From positions 124,001 through 188,000 of the forward strand of contig CBDFFM010000006.1 in NCBI GenBank assembly GCA_965246785.1: DNA of 64,000 nt, read 5' to 3'. The DNA comes from UBA1952 sp965246785 (GTDB taxonomy: Bacteria > Bacteroidota > Bacteroidia > Chitinophagales > Chitinophagaceae). The notes beneath the pieces were generated by a model. The model was not told where the DNA came from and ran no database searches. It saw nothing but the letters and a program-made list of their open reading frames with translations. Of the stretch, positions 16,579 through 24,873 are shown piece by piece. The stretch's first letter is position 1. Each line of letters starts with the position of its first letter. The translations under genes were made by a program, and so were the position numbers.

Positions 16579-17556
16579 ATGCGCGTAATCTTAGCAAGCC
16601 TCTTGTTCCTTTCCTGCGCCACAACCTTTGCGCAGGACGTTCACTTCTCCCAGTTCTATGAGCAAACGGGCCTGCGCAATCCTGCGCTGAGCGGCATTTA
16701 TACGGGCGACTACAAAGTGGGCATCAACTATCGCGAGCAGGCTTCCGGCTTTGGCGTGCCGTACCGCACCGTTGTGGCGAGCGCAGAGACAAAGGCGCTC
16801 ATCCAATCTTCCACGGGTGATTACTTGAGCTTCGGGCTGACGACTCTTTACGACAAGGCGGGCACCATCAACTTCGTGAGCACGGCGGCTTACGGCGCTG
16901 TGGCTTACAATAAATCAATGGGCGATGCACGGCACACTTACCTCTCGGTTGGGCTATGTGCCGGCTACATTCAGCGCTCGGTGGATGTGAGTAAGATGCG
17001 CTTCGCCAATCAATACGCCGGCGGCAGCTACAGCGCTTCCGCCGGCGGCGATAATATCGGGCAGGTAAGCATGAATCACTTTGACGCGGCGGCGGGCATT
17101 AGTGTGAGCAGCTCATTCAGCCCGAGGGTGAATTGCTACATCGGCGTGGCAGGCTACCACCTTTCCAAACCAAAGGAAAGCTACCTCAGTGAAGATTTTG
17201 TCCGGCTGACAACGCGCTGGACGGGCTCCTTCGGATTGCTGGCGCGCTTAGATAAGCACGTAACGCTGGAAGTCCATGCCGACTATCAGCAACAGGTTCC
17301 TTATCAGGAAATACTTGGCGGCGGGCTGCTCGGCTATTCCATCAATGCGCGGGAAGGCGGCAAGCCGGTGGTGGTTTCGGCGGGCTGCTTCTACCGGCAC
17401 GGCGATGCGGTGATTCCTACGCTGCGCCTCGCTTACAATCGCTGGACGCTGACTTCTTCGTATGATGTGCCGCTTACGGCTCAGCGGATTTACGGCAGCG
17501 GGCTGGGCGGCTTTGAGCTATCGCTGTACGGGCGTGGGGAGTATAAGCGGAAGTAG
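16579..17556 (+). CDS. PorP/SprF family type IX secretion membrane protein
   Basis: A 325-residue outer-membrane beta-barrel-like protein of the PorP/SprF family. It starts with a signal peptide (MRVILASLLFLSCATTFAQ) followed by the family hallmark QDVHFSQFYEQTGLRNPALSGIYTGDYK, here written in part, then YREQ. SprF is needed to secrete SprB, and PorP belongs to the type IX machinery; copies next to CHU_C cargo genes are thought to be cargo-specific partners. It starts 31 bp after the adhesin stop, so the two form an operon. The start at 16579 was chosen because codons upstream precede the signal peptide and overlap the adhesin gene. Confidence 0.92.
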   Translation: MRVILASLLFLSCATTFAQDVHFSQFYEQTGLRNPALSGIYTGDYKVGINYREQASGFGVPYRTVVASAETKALIQSSTGDYLSFGLTTLYDKAGTINFVSTAAYGAVAYNKSMGDARHTYLSVGLCAGYIQRSVDVSKMRFANQYAGGSYSASAGGDNIGQVSMNHFDAAAGISVSSSFSPRVNCYIGVAGYHLSKPKESYLSEDFVRLTTRWTGSFGLLARLDKHVTLEVHADYQQQVPYQEILGGGLLGYSINAREGGKPVVVSAGCFYRHGDAVIPTLRLAYNRWTLTSSYDVPLTAQRIYGSGLGGFELSLYGRGEYKRK

Positions 17557-17846
17557 GATATTGTAGCTTGTCCGCGGTTTGAGATTCTGGAGGTTGAGGA
17601 ATAGGCGGGCTTAAACTTTTACGTGCCCGAAGAGACGTGAGCTACTTTGGGGTAGGAGTCAACGAACAGGGCTTTGTGCAGGCAGGGCATTGTTGATTGT
17701 CCAGCCCGGAACTGAAGCCCAATAAAGAAATAAAAGTACAAGTCAACAACTAAAAGCCCATCAGAATTCCGTCCAGCCCGAACCAAAGTACAGCGATGCA
17801 AACAGCCGAAGTTTGAACGTCAAGCCCTGCTTGCACAAAACCCCAT
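17557..17846 (-). other. attC-like recombination site candidate at the 3' end of the AT-rich cassette
   Basis: This non-coding stretch contains two long arms that pair: 17669-17688 (GGGCTTTGTGCAGGCAGGGC) and 17824-17844 (GCCCTGCTTGCACAAAACCCC), about 135 nt apart. Read on the minus strand, the order is GGCAGCTAAC, stem, loop, stem, then GTTGACT. This mirrors the R''-L''-L'-R' layout of integron attC sites, with AAC and GTT ends and imperfect arms. One position of each 7-bp box differs from consensus. It lies 3' of the cassette genes, as attC sites do. No integrase gene is in the window. Confidence 0.5.
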
Positions 17847-17883
17847 GTTAGCTGCCGTTTTTTGTCCTACGAATTTATGGCTG

Positions 17884-18093
17884 TTAAAATAATTCAACGC
17901 AACTGTAACCCAAAGATTTAAAAAGTCCGCAAATAATTTTTGTGTCAAAATTAGTTGCTTCAATTCTTAAAATTCTGTCGCAGTCTTGCAGGTCAAAATT
18001 CCATTTGTTGATGAATGAAAGTTTGTCTAACGTTGGGGCAAGTTTCTTTATGGCAACTTTTGTCGTTACTGATGTTTTGAAAACGTAAACCAT
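17884..18093 (-). CDS. Small AT-rich protein, ferredoxin-fold-like
   Basis: A 69-residue protein (MVYVFKTSVTTK ... WNFDLQDCDRILRI ... GLFKSLGYSCVELF). The beta-alpha-beta pattern and the final GYxC resemble small heavy-metal-associated-like proteins found in Bacteroidota, but there is no CxxC metal motif. It starts 3 bp after the methyltransferase stop, so it is the last gene of the minus-strand cassette. Low GC matches its two neighbours and differs from the flanking genome. Function is unknown. Confidence 0.65.
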   Translation of the reverse strand: MVYVFKTSVTTKVAIKKLAPTLDKLSFINKWNFDLQDCDRILRIEATNFDTKIICGLFKSLGYSCVELF

Positions 18094-18096
18094 AAA

Positions 18097-18813
18097 TTAC
18101 TTAGTTGCTTCAACTATCCACATTAAAGCGTATGCTGTTGTAAAATATGGTTTTGAACTTTTAACTTTTAGTCCTGCTTTGGCAAAGGCTTTGGCATAGT
18201 CAGTTGTAGGAATATAATCGCCAATTAAAGCTGTGCCGTTCGGTTTTAAAACCCTTGCAATTTCAAAACAGGCTTTTTCTTGCCCGGCTTTGTCTTCAAT
18301 GTTGTGGATGCAAAGCAATGAAAGCACAACATCAAATGAATTGTCTGCAAAACTTAAACTCCTTGCGTCTTCGTTTTTGATTTCAACTTTATCTTTTACG
18401 CCTTCCAATTCTGCGTTTGTTAATGTCTTGGCTATTGAATTATTTGAAAGGTCTTTGCTGCTAAAAATGTCAATGCCTGTTGACTTTCCTGTTGTCAAAT
18501 GTTTAGCTGCACCATTCATTAATAAACCTTGTCCTGTGCCAATGTCTAATACATTTTCTTTGCCTGTCCACTTGATTTTTGAAAGCATTAAATCTCTTGT
18601 TCTGTATTTACCTTTCAGTCCATAAGCAAACATTGCAATGCCAAGAATAAAGAAAACAGCACCAACTAAAACAATTAAGTAGCTGATGTATTTTAAAATT
18701 TTGTTGTCGGCAAGCATTGGAATTGCAAAACCTGCAACCACCGTCAAAGCTCCAAAAACAATTAGATTACGCATTATGCCTGGTGCGTCAATACCATAAT
18801 TAACCTTGCTCAT
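18097..18813 (-). CDS. Membrane-anchored class I SAM-dependent methyltransferase
   Basis: A 238-residue protein with two N-terminal membrane helices (about residues 15-33 and 40-65) followed by a methyltransferase domain. The SAM-binding motif I is VLDIGTGQG, then the acidic TGIDIFS strand, EDARSLSFADNSFDVVLS and a late IARVLKPNGTALIGDY. This is the methyltransferase-11 type, acting on small molecules or lipids; the substrate is unknown. It lies 21 bp after the AraC gene and 3 bp before the small protein, on AT-rich DNA that appears acquired. Confidence 0.87.
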   Translation of the reverse strand: MSKVNYGIDAPGIMRNLIVFGALTVVAGFAIPMLADNKILKYISYLIVLVGAVFFILGIAMFAYGLKGKYRTRDLMLSKIKWTGKENVLDIGTGQGLLMNGAAKHLTTGKSTGIDIFSSKDLSNNSIAKTLTNAELEGVKDKVEIKNEDARSLSFADNSFDVVLSLLCIHNIEDKAGQEKACFEIARVLKPNGTALIGDYIPTTDYAKAFAKAGLKVKSSKPYFTTAYALMWIVEATK

Positions 18814-18834
18814 ATCTTTAATTTTTTTGCAAAG

Positions 18835-19593
18835 CTAAACCTTGGGCAAAGTGGAAAATTGTAAAAATCGGTCGTTTTTATTCTTATGAAGTTCTTTGGG
18901 GTTAGAACCTGTGTGCTTTTTTATTTCTTTGATAAAATGTGCTTGGTCGTAAAAGTCTTGTTTTGGAAAAAGTTCGCCTCCTCGTATGTCTGTGTATGAA
19001 GATCCACAACGCAAAATATTTGAGTAGGCTTTTAGAGTAAGCCCAAATTTGTTTTTAAAGTAGCGATTGATTTGTCTGCTGTTCCAAAAAGTTTGTTTTG
19101 ATAATTCATCAACTGTCAATGAGCCATTTGATAGAAAAAGTAAGTTGAAAAGGTTTTGTTTTCTGTTGTCAAATGAACTTAACTTTTTTAAGGTTAGCAA
19201 CATTTGATTTGAAACTTCTTTTGTCCAACTTTTGAAGTTGTCAAACTGTAAATTATTAATGCTCCAAAAGTCATCTTGAAGTGCTTTAAAGTTGTTGAGT
19301 GTGTCGGCAATGGTTTGATGTAAAATGTATTCTGCTGAAAGTGGTTTAAAGCAAATGCCTATAATAATTGTGTCTGCTGGAATGACAACCTCTATTTCCT
19401 TTGTCCACAAGCCGAATAATGAAATATTGTCCAACTTGTTGGCAGTAATTTTTATGATAAGGTCAAAATAGCCGTCTGGCAGAATGGTATAATGCTGAGT
19501 GTCTGCCGTTGGGTTGCTGAATTTCCAAAACCTCTTTACAAAGTCTGTGAGTGATTTGTCTGGGTCAAGTTCTTCGTAAAATATCTCTGTCAT
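18835..19593 (-). CDS. AraC family transcriptional regulator
   Basis: A 252-residue regulator. The N-terminal half (SLTDFVKRFWKFSN, TILPDGYFDLIIKI) resembles the sensor domain of DUF6597-type AraC proteins. The C-terminal half is the double helix-turn-helix: LTVDELSKQTFWNSRQINRYFKNKFG, quoted in part, then AHFIKEIKKHTGSNPKELHKN. It is the first gene of the AT-rich cassette and probably regulates it or responds to the same signal. Low GC and AT-rich codon use set it apart from neighbouring chromosome genes. Confidence 0.88.
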   Translation of the reverse strand: MTEIFYEELDPDKSLTDFVKRFWKFSNPTADTQHYTILPDGYFDLIIKITANKLDNISLFGLWTKEIEVVIPADTIIIGICFKPLSAEYILHQTIADTLNNFKALQDDFWSINNLQFDNFKSWTKEVSNQMLLTLKKLSSFDNRKQNLFNLLFLSNGSLTVDELSKQTFWNSRQINRYFKNKFGLTLKAYSNILRCGSSYTDIRGGELFPKQDFYDQAHFIKEIKKHTGSNPKELHKNKNDRFLQFSTLPKV

Positions 19594-19643
19594 TTTTTAA
19601 AGTCGTTGTGATGTTTAGGGTGTTCGCTAAAATGGCAGCTAAC

Positions 19644-19918
19644 TCGTAAATATACGCACCATCTCTTGACCATTACCTTTGACAGTCAAGTTGTACGGTC
19701 AAATCATCCATATCGTAAGGCGACATCCTGTTTATCCGGTCGGCATTGACCGTTTCGCCAATGCTTATGATTTAGCAGACGGCAGGCTGCTTAAACGCAG
19801 GGCGTACGATGGCCGGTTAGCATATCTTTTTGAAAAGCACCAGATTGGCTATGCCACGCTTAAACGACAGCCTGTGGTAAACATCCGGCTCCGCCTGAAT
19901 TTCCCCTTTGAAGGCAGC
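19644..19918. other. Non-coding gap between the cassette and the alaS operon end
   Basis: About 275 bp with normal GC. An open plus-strand frame crosses it but runs antisense into the small gene at 19919 and shows no known motif. No hairpin with a T-run was found. It is likely the original intergenic DNA into which the cassette inserted. Confidence 0.4.
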
Positions 19919-20167
19919 TCACGCACTCTTTCCTTTCCCTTCCCAATGGTCTTTAAGGACGCTGCCGTCTTCCTTAAAAACCAGCCGGCGGGCGTAGCGC
20001 TCACCCTTGATGTGGCCATCGTCCATGCGCTTGCCTATGAAGAGCAGGATGGCATTGCCAGCCTCGTCCGCTTTAATGGTAATGTCTTTGCCGCGCCAAG
20101 TAAGGTCGCTTAGCTCGCCCGCCGGAAATTTAGCGGATAGCTTTTTAATCAGTGCTTCGGAAAGTGC
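19919..20167 (-). CDS. Conserved-looking small hypothetical protein downstream of alaS
   Basis: An 82-residue soluble protein starting MALSEALIKKLSAKF, with a beta-rich middle (DLTWRGKDITIKADEAGNAILLF is quoted only in part as KDITIKADEAGNAILLF) and the ending GERYARRLVFKEDGSVLKDHW. The pattern resembles small uncharacterised Bacteroidota proteins with a GxIKGERY..R core. It begins about 37 bp after the alaS stop on the same strand (10 bp if the in-frame ATG at 20194 is used), so cotranscription is likely. The reading frame on the other strand here is a shadow. Function is unknown. Confidence 0.68.
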   Translation of the reverse strand, partial: ALSEALIKKLSAKFPAGELSDLTWRGKDITIKADEAGNAILLFIGKRMDDGHIKGERYARRLVFKEDGSVLKDHWEGKGKSA

Positions 20168-20204
20168 CATGTCAGCGCCGGGCAGAAACATCATGCCTGT
20201 GTAG

Positions 20205-22847
20205 CTAAAGTGCAGCCTTCACTTGCGCTATCACTTCCGCCAGGCTACCTGCATCCTGTCCGCCGGCTGTTGCCAATCCTTTCTGCCCTCCGCCACCACC
20301 TTTAATGAGCGGCGCGACTTGCTCCTTAATGAGCTTCCCCGCATCCAGGCCTTTTACCTGCGCTGCTTCTGAAACAGCAATCGCTACAGATGCCTTATCG
20401 TTGATATTGGCTGTAAGGATAACTACGCTGTCCGCAAGCTTACGCAAAGTATCACCGGCCAGCTTGCGCAATGCGTCCATGGATGATACGCTCACATTTG
20501 TACCTACGAATTGCAGCCCGTTCACGGTTTCGCTTTTTGCGGCAAGCTCTGCCGCCATTACAGCAAGCTGCTGGCCTTCCAGCCCTTCAAGCTGCTTGCG
20601 CAAAGTGGCGGTTTCGGCTTGCAAGGCTTCAATGCTCTTGCCGATGTCTTTCGGATTTTTGAAAGCCTCGCGTGCTACGCGCAATTGCAACAGCTCGGAA
20701 TGAATCAGCTCTTCCGCCGCCGCGCCGCTTACCGCCTCAATGCGGCGAACGCCTGCCGCTACCGCGCCTTCGCTCTTTATTTTGAAGAAGCCAAGCTGCC
20801 CGGTGCTGCCCACGTGGGTGCCGCCGCATAGCTCAATGCTGTAATTCGGATCCATCATCACAACGCGCACTACATCGCCGTACTTCTCGCCAAAGAGGGC
20901 CATCGCGCCCATCGCTACCGCCTCGTCCTTACTCATGCTCTTAATGATGACAGGGATGTTCTCGCGGATTTTCTCATTCACCATGCGCTCCACGGCGGTG
21001 ATTTCCTCATCCGTCATCTTGGCGAAGTGGGAGAAGTCAAAGCGGAGGTGCTCAGCATTCACGAGCGAGCCTTTTTGGGCCACGTGTTTTCCCAAAACAC
21101 TGCGCAAGGCAGCGTGCAGCAGGTGCGTGGCGCTGTGATGCACTTCGGTGGAAGCGCGGCGCTGAATGTCCACGGTGGCTATTACCTCACCGCTCAGGTC
21201 GTCGGGAATGCTTTCGGCGAAATGGATGATAAGGTCGTTCTCCTTCTTGGTATCGTGAATGGTGAGTGGTGAATGGTGAATAGTGAGTATCCCTTTATCG
21301 CCGACCTGGCCGCCTGATTCTGCGTAAAAGGGGGTTTCAGCGAGGACGATTTGGTAGCTCTCCTTTCCCTTAGCTTTCACCTTGCGGTAGCGGAGGACTT
21401 CGGTTTTCGTTTCTAAAGAATCGTAGCCGATGAATTTGGGGTTACCTTCTTTGAGGATAACCCAGTCTTCGGTGTCTAATGCTGTGGCGGCACGGGAGCG
21501 GTTTTTTTGTACGGCCATTGCTCTCTCAAACCCATTCTCATCAACGCCGTACCCTTTTTCCGCTGCAATAAGTTTGGTCAAATCCAAAGGGAAACCGTAT
21601 GTATCGTAAAGTTTGAACGCCACATCGCCCGGAATCATTCTAACCACTTTTGATTCGTTATCCTTGAACGAGTTAGCTGCCAACACTATCTTGTTACTAT
21701 CAAAGAAATCAAGTCCTTTTTCTATCGTTTTTAAAAACGCTTCTTCTTCCTCCTTCAATACTTTACTAACAAACTCCACCTGCTTCTCCAATTCCGGAAA
21801 CACTTCCGAGAATTGCGTAGCAAGCCCCGGCATCAACTGATGCAGCAGCGGCTGCTTGTAATCCAGATAAGAATAGTAGTACCGCACCGCCCGCCGCAGA
21901 ATCCGGCGAATCACATAACCTGCTCCGGTATTGCTCGGCAACTGGCCATCCGCAATCGTAAAGGCGATGGCGCGGATGTGGTCGGCAATGACGCGGAAGG
22001 CGATGTCGGCCTTACTGTCGGTGGCGGTGTAGCGGTGGTTCGTGATGCTTTCAATCTTCGCAATAGTGCCGCTGAACACGTCCGTATCGTAATTGCTCTG
22101 CTTCCCTTGCAGCACGCGCACGAGGCGCTCAAAGCCCATTCCGGTGTCCACATGCTGCGCAGGCAGCGGGTGCAGGGAGCCGTCCTTCACGCGGTTGAAC
22201 TGCATGAAAACATTGTTCCAGATTTCAATCACCTGCGGATGGTCGGCGTTAACGAGGGAGCCGCCGCGTCCGTCGGCGCGCTCTTCCGGCGTACGGGTGT
22301 CCACGTGGATTTCGGTGCAGGGGCCGCAGGGGCCGGTGTCGCCCATTTCCCAGAAATTATCCTTCTTATTGCCGAAGATGATGCGGTCTTCTGCTACATG
22401 CTGCTTCCAGAGGGCCAGCGCTTCTTCATCCCGCGCTAATCCTTCTGCCTCATCGCCGCCAAACACGGTTACGTAAAGCTGGTCTTTCGGGATTTTATAG
22501 ACTTCCGTCAGCAGCTCCCAGCTCCAGTCAATGGCTTCCTTCTTGAAATAATCGCCGAAGCTCCAGTTGCCCAGCATCTCAAACATGGTGTGGTGGTAGG
22601 TGTCCACACCCACCTCTTCCAGGTCGTTGTGCTTGCCGCTCACGCGCAGGCACTTCTGTGTATCCGCCACACGCGGCGCAGGCGCGGGTTGGTTGCCGAG
22701 GAAGGCATCCTTAAAGGGTGCCATGCCGGAGTTGATGAAGAGCAGGGTAGGGTCGTTCTTTACCACGATAGGCGCGGAAGGAACGATGATGTGGCCTTTG
22801 GACTTGAAAAAATCTAAAAATTGCCGGCGGATGTCGGAAGCGGTCAT
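20205..22847 (-). CDS. alaS: Alanyl-tRNA synthetase
   Basis: An 880-residue class II synthetase charging tRNA-Ala. The catalytic core begins TASDIRRQFLDFFKSKGH, with TLLFINSGMAPFKD; the editing domain metal site is HHSATHLLH with CGGTHVGSTG; the C-terminal oligomerisation and DHHA1 region ends in GGGGGQKGLATAGG. Start 22847 was chosen because the frame upstream translates a GGAATGCGGAATTC repeat. Odd point: between GDKGIL and DTKKENDL lies the peptide TIHHSPLTIH, encoded by the TTCACCATTCAC word repeat at 21255-21289, so a spacer-type repeat has entered the editing domain in frame. Confidence 0.96.
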   Translation of the reverse strand: MTASDIRRQFLDFFKSKGHIIVPSAPIVVKNDPTLLFINSGMAPFKDAFLGNQPAPAPRVADTQKCLRVSGKHNDLEEVGVDTYHHTMFEMLGNWSFGDYFKKEAIDWSWELLTEVYKIPKDQLYVTVFGGDEAEGLARDEEALALWKQHVAEDRIIFGNKKDNFWEMGDTGPCGPCTEIHVDTRTPEERADGRGGSLVNADHPQVIEIWNNVFMQFNRVKDGSLHPLPAQHVDTGMGFERLVRVLQGKQSNYDTDVFSGTIAKIESITNHRYTATDSKADIAFRVIADHIRAIAFTIADGQLPSNTGAGYVIRRILRRAVRYYYSYLDYKQPLLHQLMPGLATQFSEVFPELEKQVEFVSKVLKEEEEAFLKTIEKGLDFFDSNKIVLAANSFKDNESKVVRMIPGDVAFKLYDTYGFPLDLTKLIAAEKGYGVDENGFERAMAVQKNRSRAATALDTEDWVILKEGNPKFIGYDSLETKTEVLRYRKVKAKGKESYQIVLAETPFYAESGGQVGDKGILTIHHSPLTIHDTKKENDLIIHFAESIPDDLSGEVIATVDIQRRASTEVHHSATHLLHAALRSVLGKHVAQKGSLVNAEHLRFDFSHFAKMTDEEITAVERMVNEKIRENIPVIIKSMSKDEAVAMGAMALFGEKYGDVVRVVMMDPNYSIELCGGTHVGSTGQLGFFKIKSEGAVAAGVRRIEAVSGAAAEELIHSELLQLRVAREAFKNPKDIGKSIEALQAETATLRKQLEGLEGQQLAVMAAELAAKSETVNGLQFVGTNVSVSSMDALRKLAGDTLRKLADSVVILTANINDKASVAIAVSEAAQVKGLDAGKLIKEQVAPLIKGGGGGQKGLATAGGQDAGSLAEVIAQVKAAL
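21255..21289. repeat. GTGAATGGTGA word repeat inside alaS
   Basis: About 35 bp built of the words GTGAATG, GTGAGTG, GTGAATG, GTGAATA, GTGAGTA. It encodes TIHHSPLTIH on the minus strand, in the linker just before the DTKKEND segment of AlaS. The word structure is like that of the intergenic repeats of this genome, which suggests insertion rather than conservation. Confidence 0.7.
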
Positions 22848-22854
22848 TGGAGAA

Positions 22855-22886
22855 ATTCGGAATGCGGAATTCGGAATGCGGAATTC
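22855..22886. repeat. GGAATGCGGAATTC tandem repeat upstream of alaS
   Basis: Two tandem copies of a 14-bp word (GGAATGCGGAATTC) immediately upstream of the alaS start. It contains EcoRI-like GAATTC palindromes and lies in the probable alaS leader. Confidence 0.75.
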
Positions 22887-22979
22887 CCGGAAGGGCGCAA
22901 AAATACGGCCCTGCGCTGCTTGCATTAAAATTGTCCTTTTCAGAATCCCAATCTTTACTTTACTTTGCCCTCATAGTAC

Positions 22980-23054
22980 GGAGGCAGTAGCTCAGTTGGT
23001 TAGAGCATCGGTTTGTGGTACCGAGGGTCGAGGGTTCGAGCCCCTTTTGCCTCC
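22980..23054 (+). tRNA. tRNA-His (GTG)
   Basis: A complete cloverleaf: acceptor stem GAGGCAG with TTGCCTC, D-arm GCTC-loop-GAGC, anticodon stem TCGGT/ACCGA around loop TTGTGGT (anticodon GTG), and T-arm GAGGG-TTCGAGC-CCCTT. The extra G at position -1 (22980) pairs with C73, the histidine-specific identity element. CCA is not encoded. A terminator follows. Confidence 0.96.
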
Positions 23055-23057
23055 CTG

Positions 23058-23090
23058 AAAGTCCCGGACTGGCTCCGGGACTTTTCTTTT
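23058..23090 (+). terminator. Terminator after tRNA-His
   Basis: A 10-bp stem (AAGTCCCGGA, loop CTGGC, TCCGGGACTT) running into TTCTTTT, four bases after the tRNA 3' end. Confidence 0.82.
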
Positions 23091-23175
23091 GCCTAAAGCC
23101 TTGTTTTTATGACAGGCGCAGGCATTTTAGACGGCGGCTCGCCCGCCATTCTGCGCTAAATTTGCGGCGCTCTCC

Positions 23176-24837
23176 ATGCTCCAGAAGCTGTCCATTCGCA
23201 ACTACGCCATTATTGATAATCTGACCCTTAGCCCAGACCCCCGGCTCAATACCGTGACGGGCGAGACGGGCGCGGGCAAGAGCATCATTCTCGGCGCGCT
23301 TTCGCTTATCCTTGGCGACCGGGCTGATACCTCCGTGCTTATCAACAAGGAGGAAAAATGTGTCGTTGAAGCCACTTTTGAGGTGGGCGACAACGACGCC
23401 TTCCGCGCAGCGCTGCGCGATGAGGAGCTGGACGACGAGCCACAGTGCATTATCCGCCGCGAGATAGCGGTGAGCGGCAAAAGCCGGGCTTTTGTGAACG
23501 ACACGCCCGTTAATCTTAGTACGCTCAATAAGCTCACCTCCCTGCTCGTTGACTTGCACCAGCAGTTTGACCATTTGGCCCTTCAGGGCGATTCCTTTCA
23601 ACTGAATGTACTGGACGCAGTGGCTAAAACCGGCCCCGACCTGCGCCAATATGCCAATCTGTACAGCCGCTACCGGAAGGTGAGCAGCGAACTGCTGGCA
23701 TTGCAAAGCGAGCAGGCATCCTGGCAGAAAGAGGCTGATTACAAGCAGTTTTTGCTGGACGAACTAACGACTGCCGCTTTTAAGGATGGCGAAGTAGAAG
23801 AAGCGGATACCCAGCTCAAAACCCTGAGCCATGCCGAGCGCATTGGCGCGGTCCTGAGCGGCGCGCGCGGCCTTTTGGAAGAAGGCGAGCTGCCCCTTAT
23901 CAACGAATTAAAGAAGACGGTGCAGCAGATGCAGGGCATTGGTGAGTGGATGCCGGCGTCAGTGCCAATCACGGAGCGCCTTTCATCAGCATGGGCGGAG
24001 CTAAAAGACTTATGCAGCGAGCTTGAGCGCTTGGAGGGCAGCGTAAATATGGACGCCGGCCTTATGCAGGAATTGCAGGAGCGCATAGACCTCGGCTACA
24101 AGCTCTTCAAAAAGCACGGCGTAAAAGAAACCGCCGGCCTGCTGGAATTACAGGCCAAACTGGAAGAAGAGTTGAAAGCATCCTTAAATGTTGCAGACCG
24201 TATTGAAGCTTTGACGGCAGAACAAGCTAAGCTGCTTAAAGAGGTGCAGGCAGCGGCCGAGAGCCTTTCCGCGCAGCGGAAGAAAATAGCGCCCGGCATT
24301 GCCGCTGAAGTGACGAAGCTGCTTGGCCTTGTAGGAATGCCGAATGCCCGCTTTGACATCCGCCTGAACAAGTCGGCGCAGCCCGGCCCAAAAGGCATAG
24401 ACGAAGTTTCCTTTGTCCTGGACGCAAATAAGAGCGGCCAATTCCAACCGCTGCACAAGGCGGCTTCCGGCGGCGAGATGAGCCGGATTATGCTTTCCAT
24501 AAAAAGCCTCACGGCGCAGGCCATGCAGTTGCCCACGCTCATCTTTGACGAGGTGGACACCGGGATCTCCGGCGAGGCCGCGCGGCAAGTCGCTATTCTC
24601 CTCTTGCAGCTGGCTGAGTATCATCAGGTTATTTGCATCACCCACCAGCCGCAAGTGGCCGGCCGAGGCACGCAGCACTTCTTTGTTTATAAAGATGCCG
24701 GCGCTAATGGCCGCATTACCACCAAGGTGCGCAGCCTGAATGGCGATGAGCGCGTACTGGCCATTGCCCGCATGATAGGCGGGGAGCAGCCAAGCAAGGC
24801 AGCGGTCGAGAATGCTAAGGAGCTTGTGGCGCTTTAG
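23176..24837 (+). CDS. recN: DNA repair protein RecN
   Basis: A 553-residue SMC-like ATPase for double-strand break repair. Walker A is GETGAGKS (residues 29-36) near the N-terminus, with the preceding IRNYAIIDNLTL. A long coiled-coil middle follows (about 150-370), then the ABC signature ASGGEMSRIMLS and Walker B TLIFDEVDTGISG, and THQPQVAGRG near the end. Length and order match RecN. It stands alone between tRNA-His and a convergent secreted-protein gene. Confidence 0.96.
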   Translation: MLQKLSIRNYAIIDNLTLSPDPRLNTVTGETGAGKSIILGALSLILGDRADTSVLINKEEKCVVEATFEVGDNDAFRAALRDEELDDEPQCIIRREIAVSGKSRAFVNDTPVNLSTLNKLTSLLVDLHQQFDHLALQGDSFQLNVLDAVAKTGPDLRQYANLYSRYRKVSSELLALQSEQASWQKEADYKQFLLDELTTAAFKDGEVEEADTQLKTLSHAERIGAVLSGARGLLEEGELPLINELKKTVQQMQGIGEWMPASVPITERLSSAWAELKDLCSELERLEGSVNMDAGLMQELQERIDLGYKLFKKHGVKETAGLLELQAKLEEELKASLNVADRIEALTAEQAKLLKEVQAAAESLSAQRKKIAPGIAAEVTKLLGLVGMPNARFDIRLNKSAQPGPKGIDEVSFVLDANKSGQFQPLHKAASGGEMSRIMLSIKSLTAQAMQLPTLIFDEVDTGISGEAARQVAILLLQLAEYHQVICITHQPQVAGRGTQHFFVYKDAGANGRITTKVRSLNGDERVLAIARMIGGEQPSKAAVENAKELVAL

Positions 24838-24861
24838 CGCACAACGCTTTAGCGCACAGCG
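24829..24861. repeat. Tandem CGCTTTAGCGCACA word repeat at the recN end
   Basis: Two tandem 16-bp copies (CGCTTTAGCGCACAAC then CGCTTTAGCGCACAGC). The recN stop codon TAG lies in the first copy. The palindrome GCGCTTTAGCGC could form a short hairpin between the two convergent genes. Confidence 0.55.
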
Positions 24862-24873
24862 TTGCAGCTACGT

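Larger units (their letters stand above)
17847..19643 (-). mobile_element. AT-rich cassette bounded by GTTAGCTGCC inverted ends
   Basis: A sharp drop in GC begins and ends at two matching boundaries: GTTAGCTGCCGTTTT at 17847-17861 and AAAATGGCAGCTAAC at 19629-19643 (one mismatch in 15, inverted). Between them are only the AraC, methyltransferase and small-protein genes, all on the minus strand, with no transposase. With the attC-like hairpin at 17669-17844 the arrangement equals a single multi-gene integron-type cassette (GTT boundary 5', attC 3') inserted outside an array. A MITE-like or transposon remnant is the alternative. Confidence 0.5.

Noticed and set aside
17619..17801. Small minus-strand gene in the attC-like region
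   Set aside because: It lies between the pairing arms of the hairpin and has no protein-like pattern.
19679..20113. Plus-strand frame of 144 codons near alaS
   Set aside because: It overlaps the better supported minus-strand small gene and has no recognisable pattern.
22600..23058. Plus-strand frame running through the alaS start, a repeat and tRNA-His
   Set aside because: It crosses a tRNA and a repeat and is antisense to alaS, so it is not a gene.
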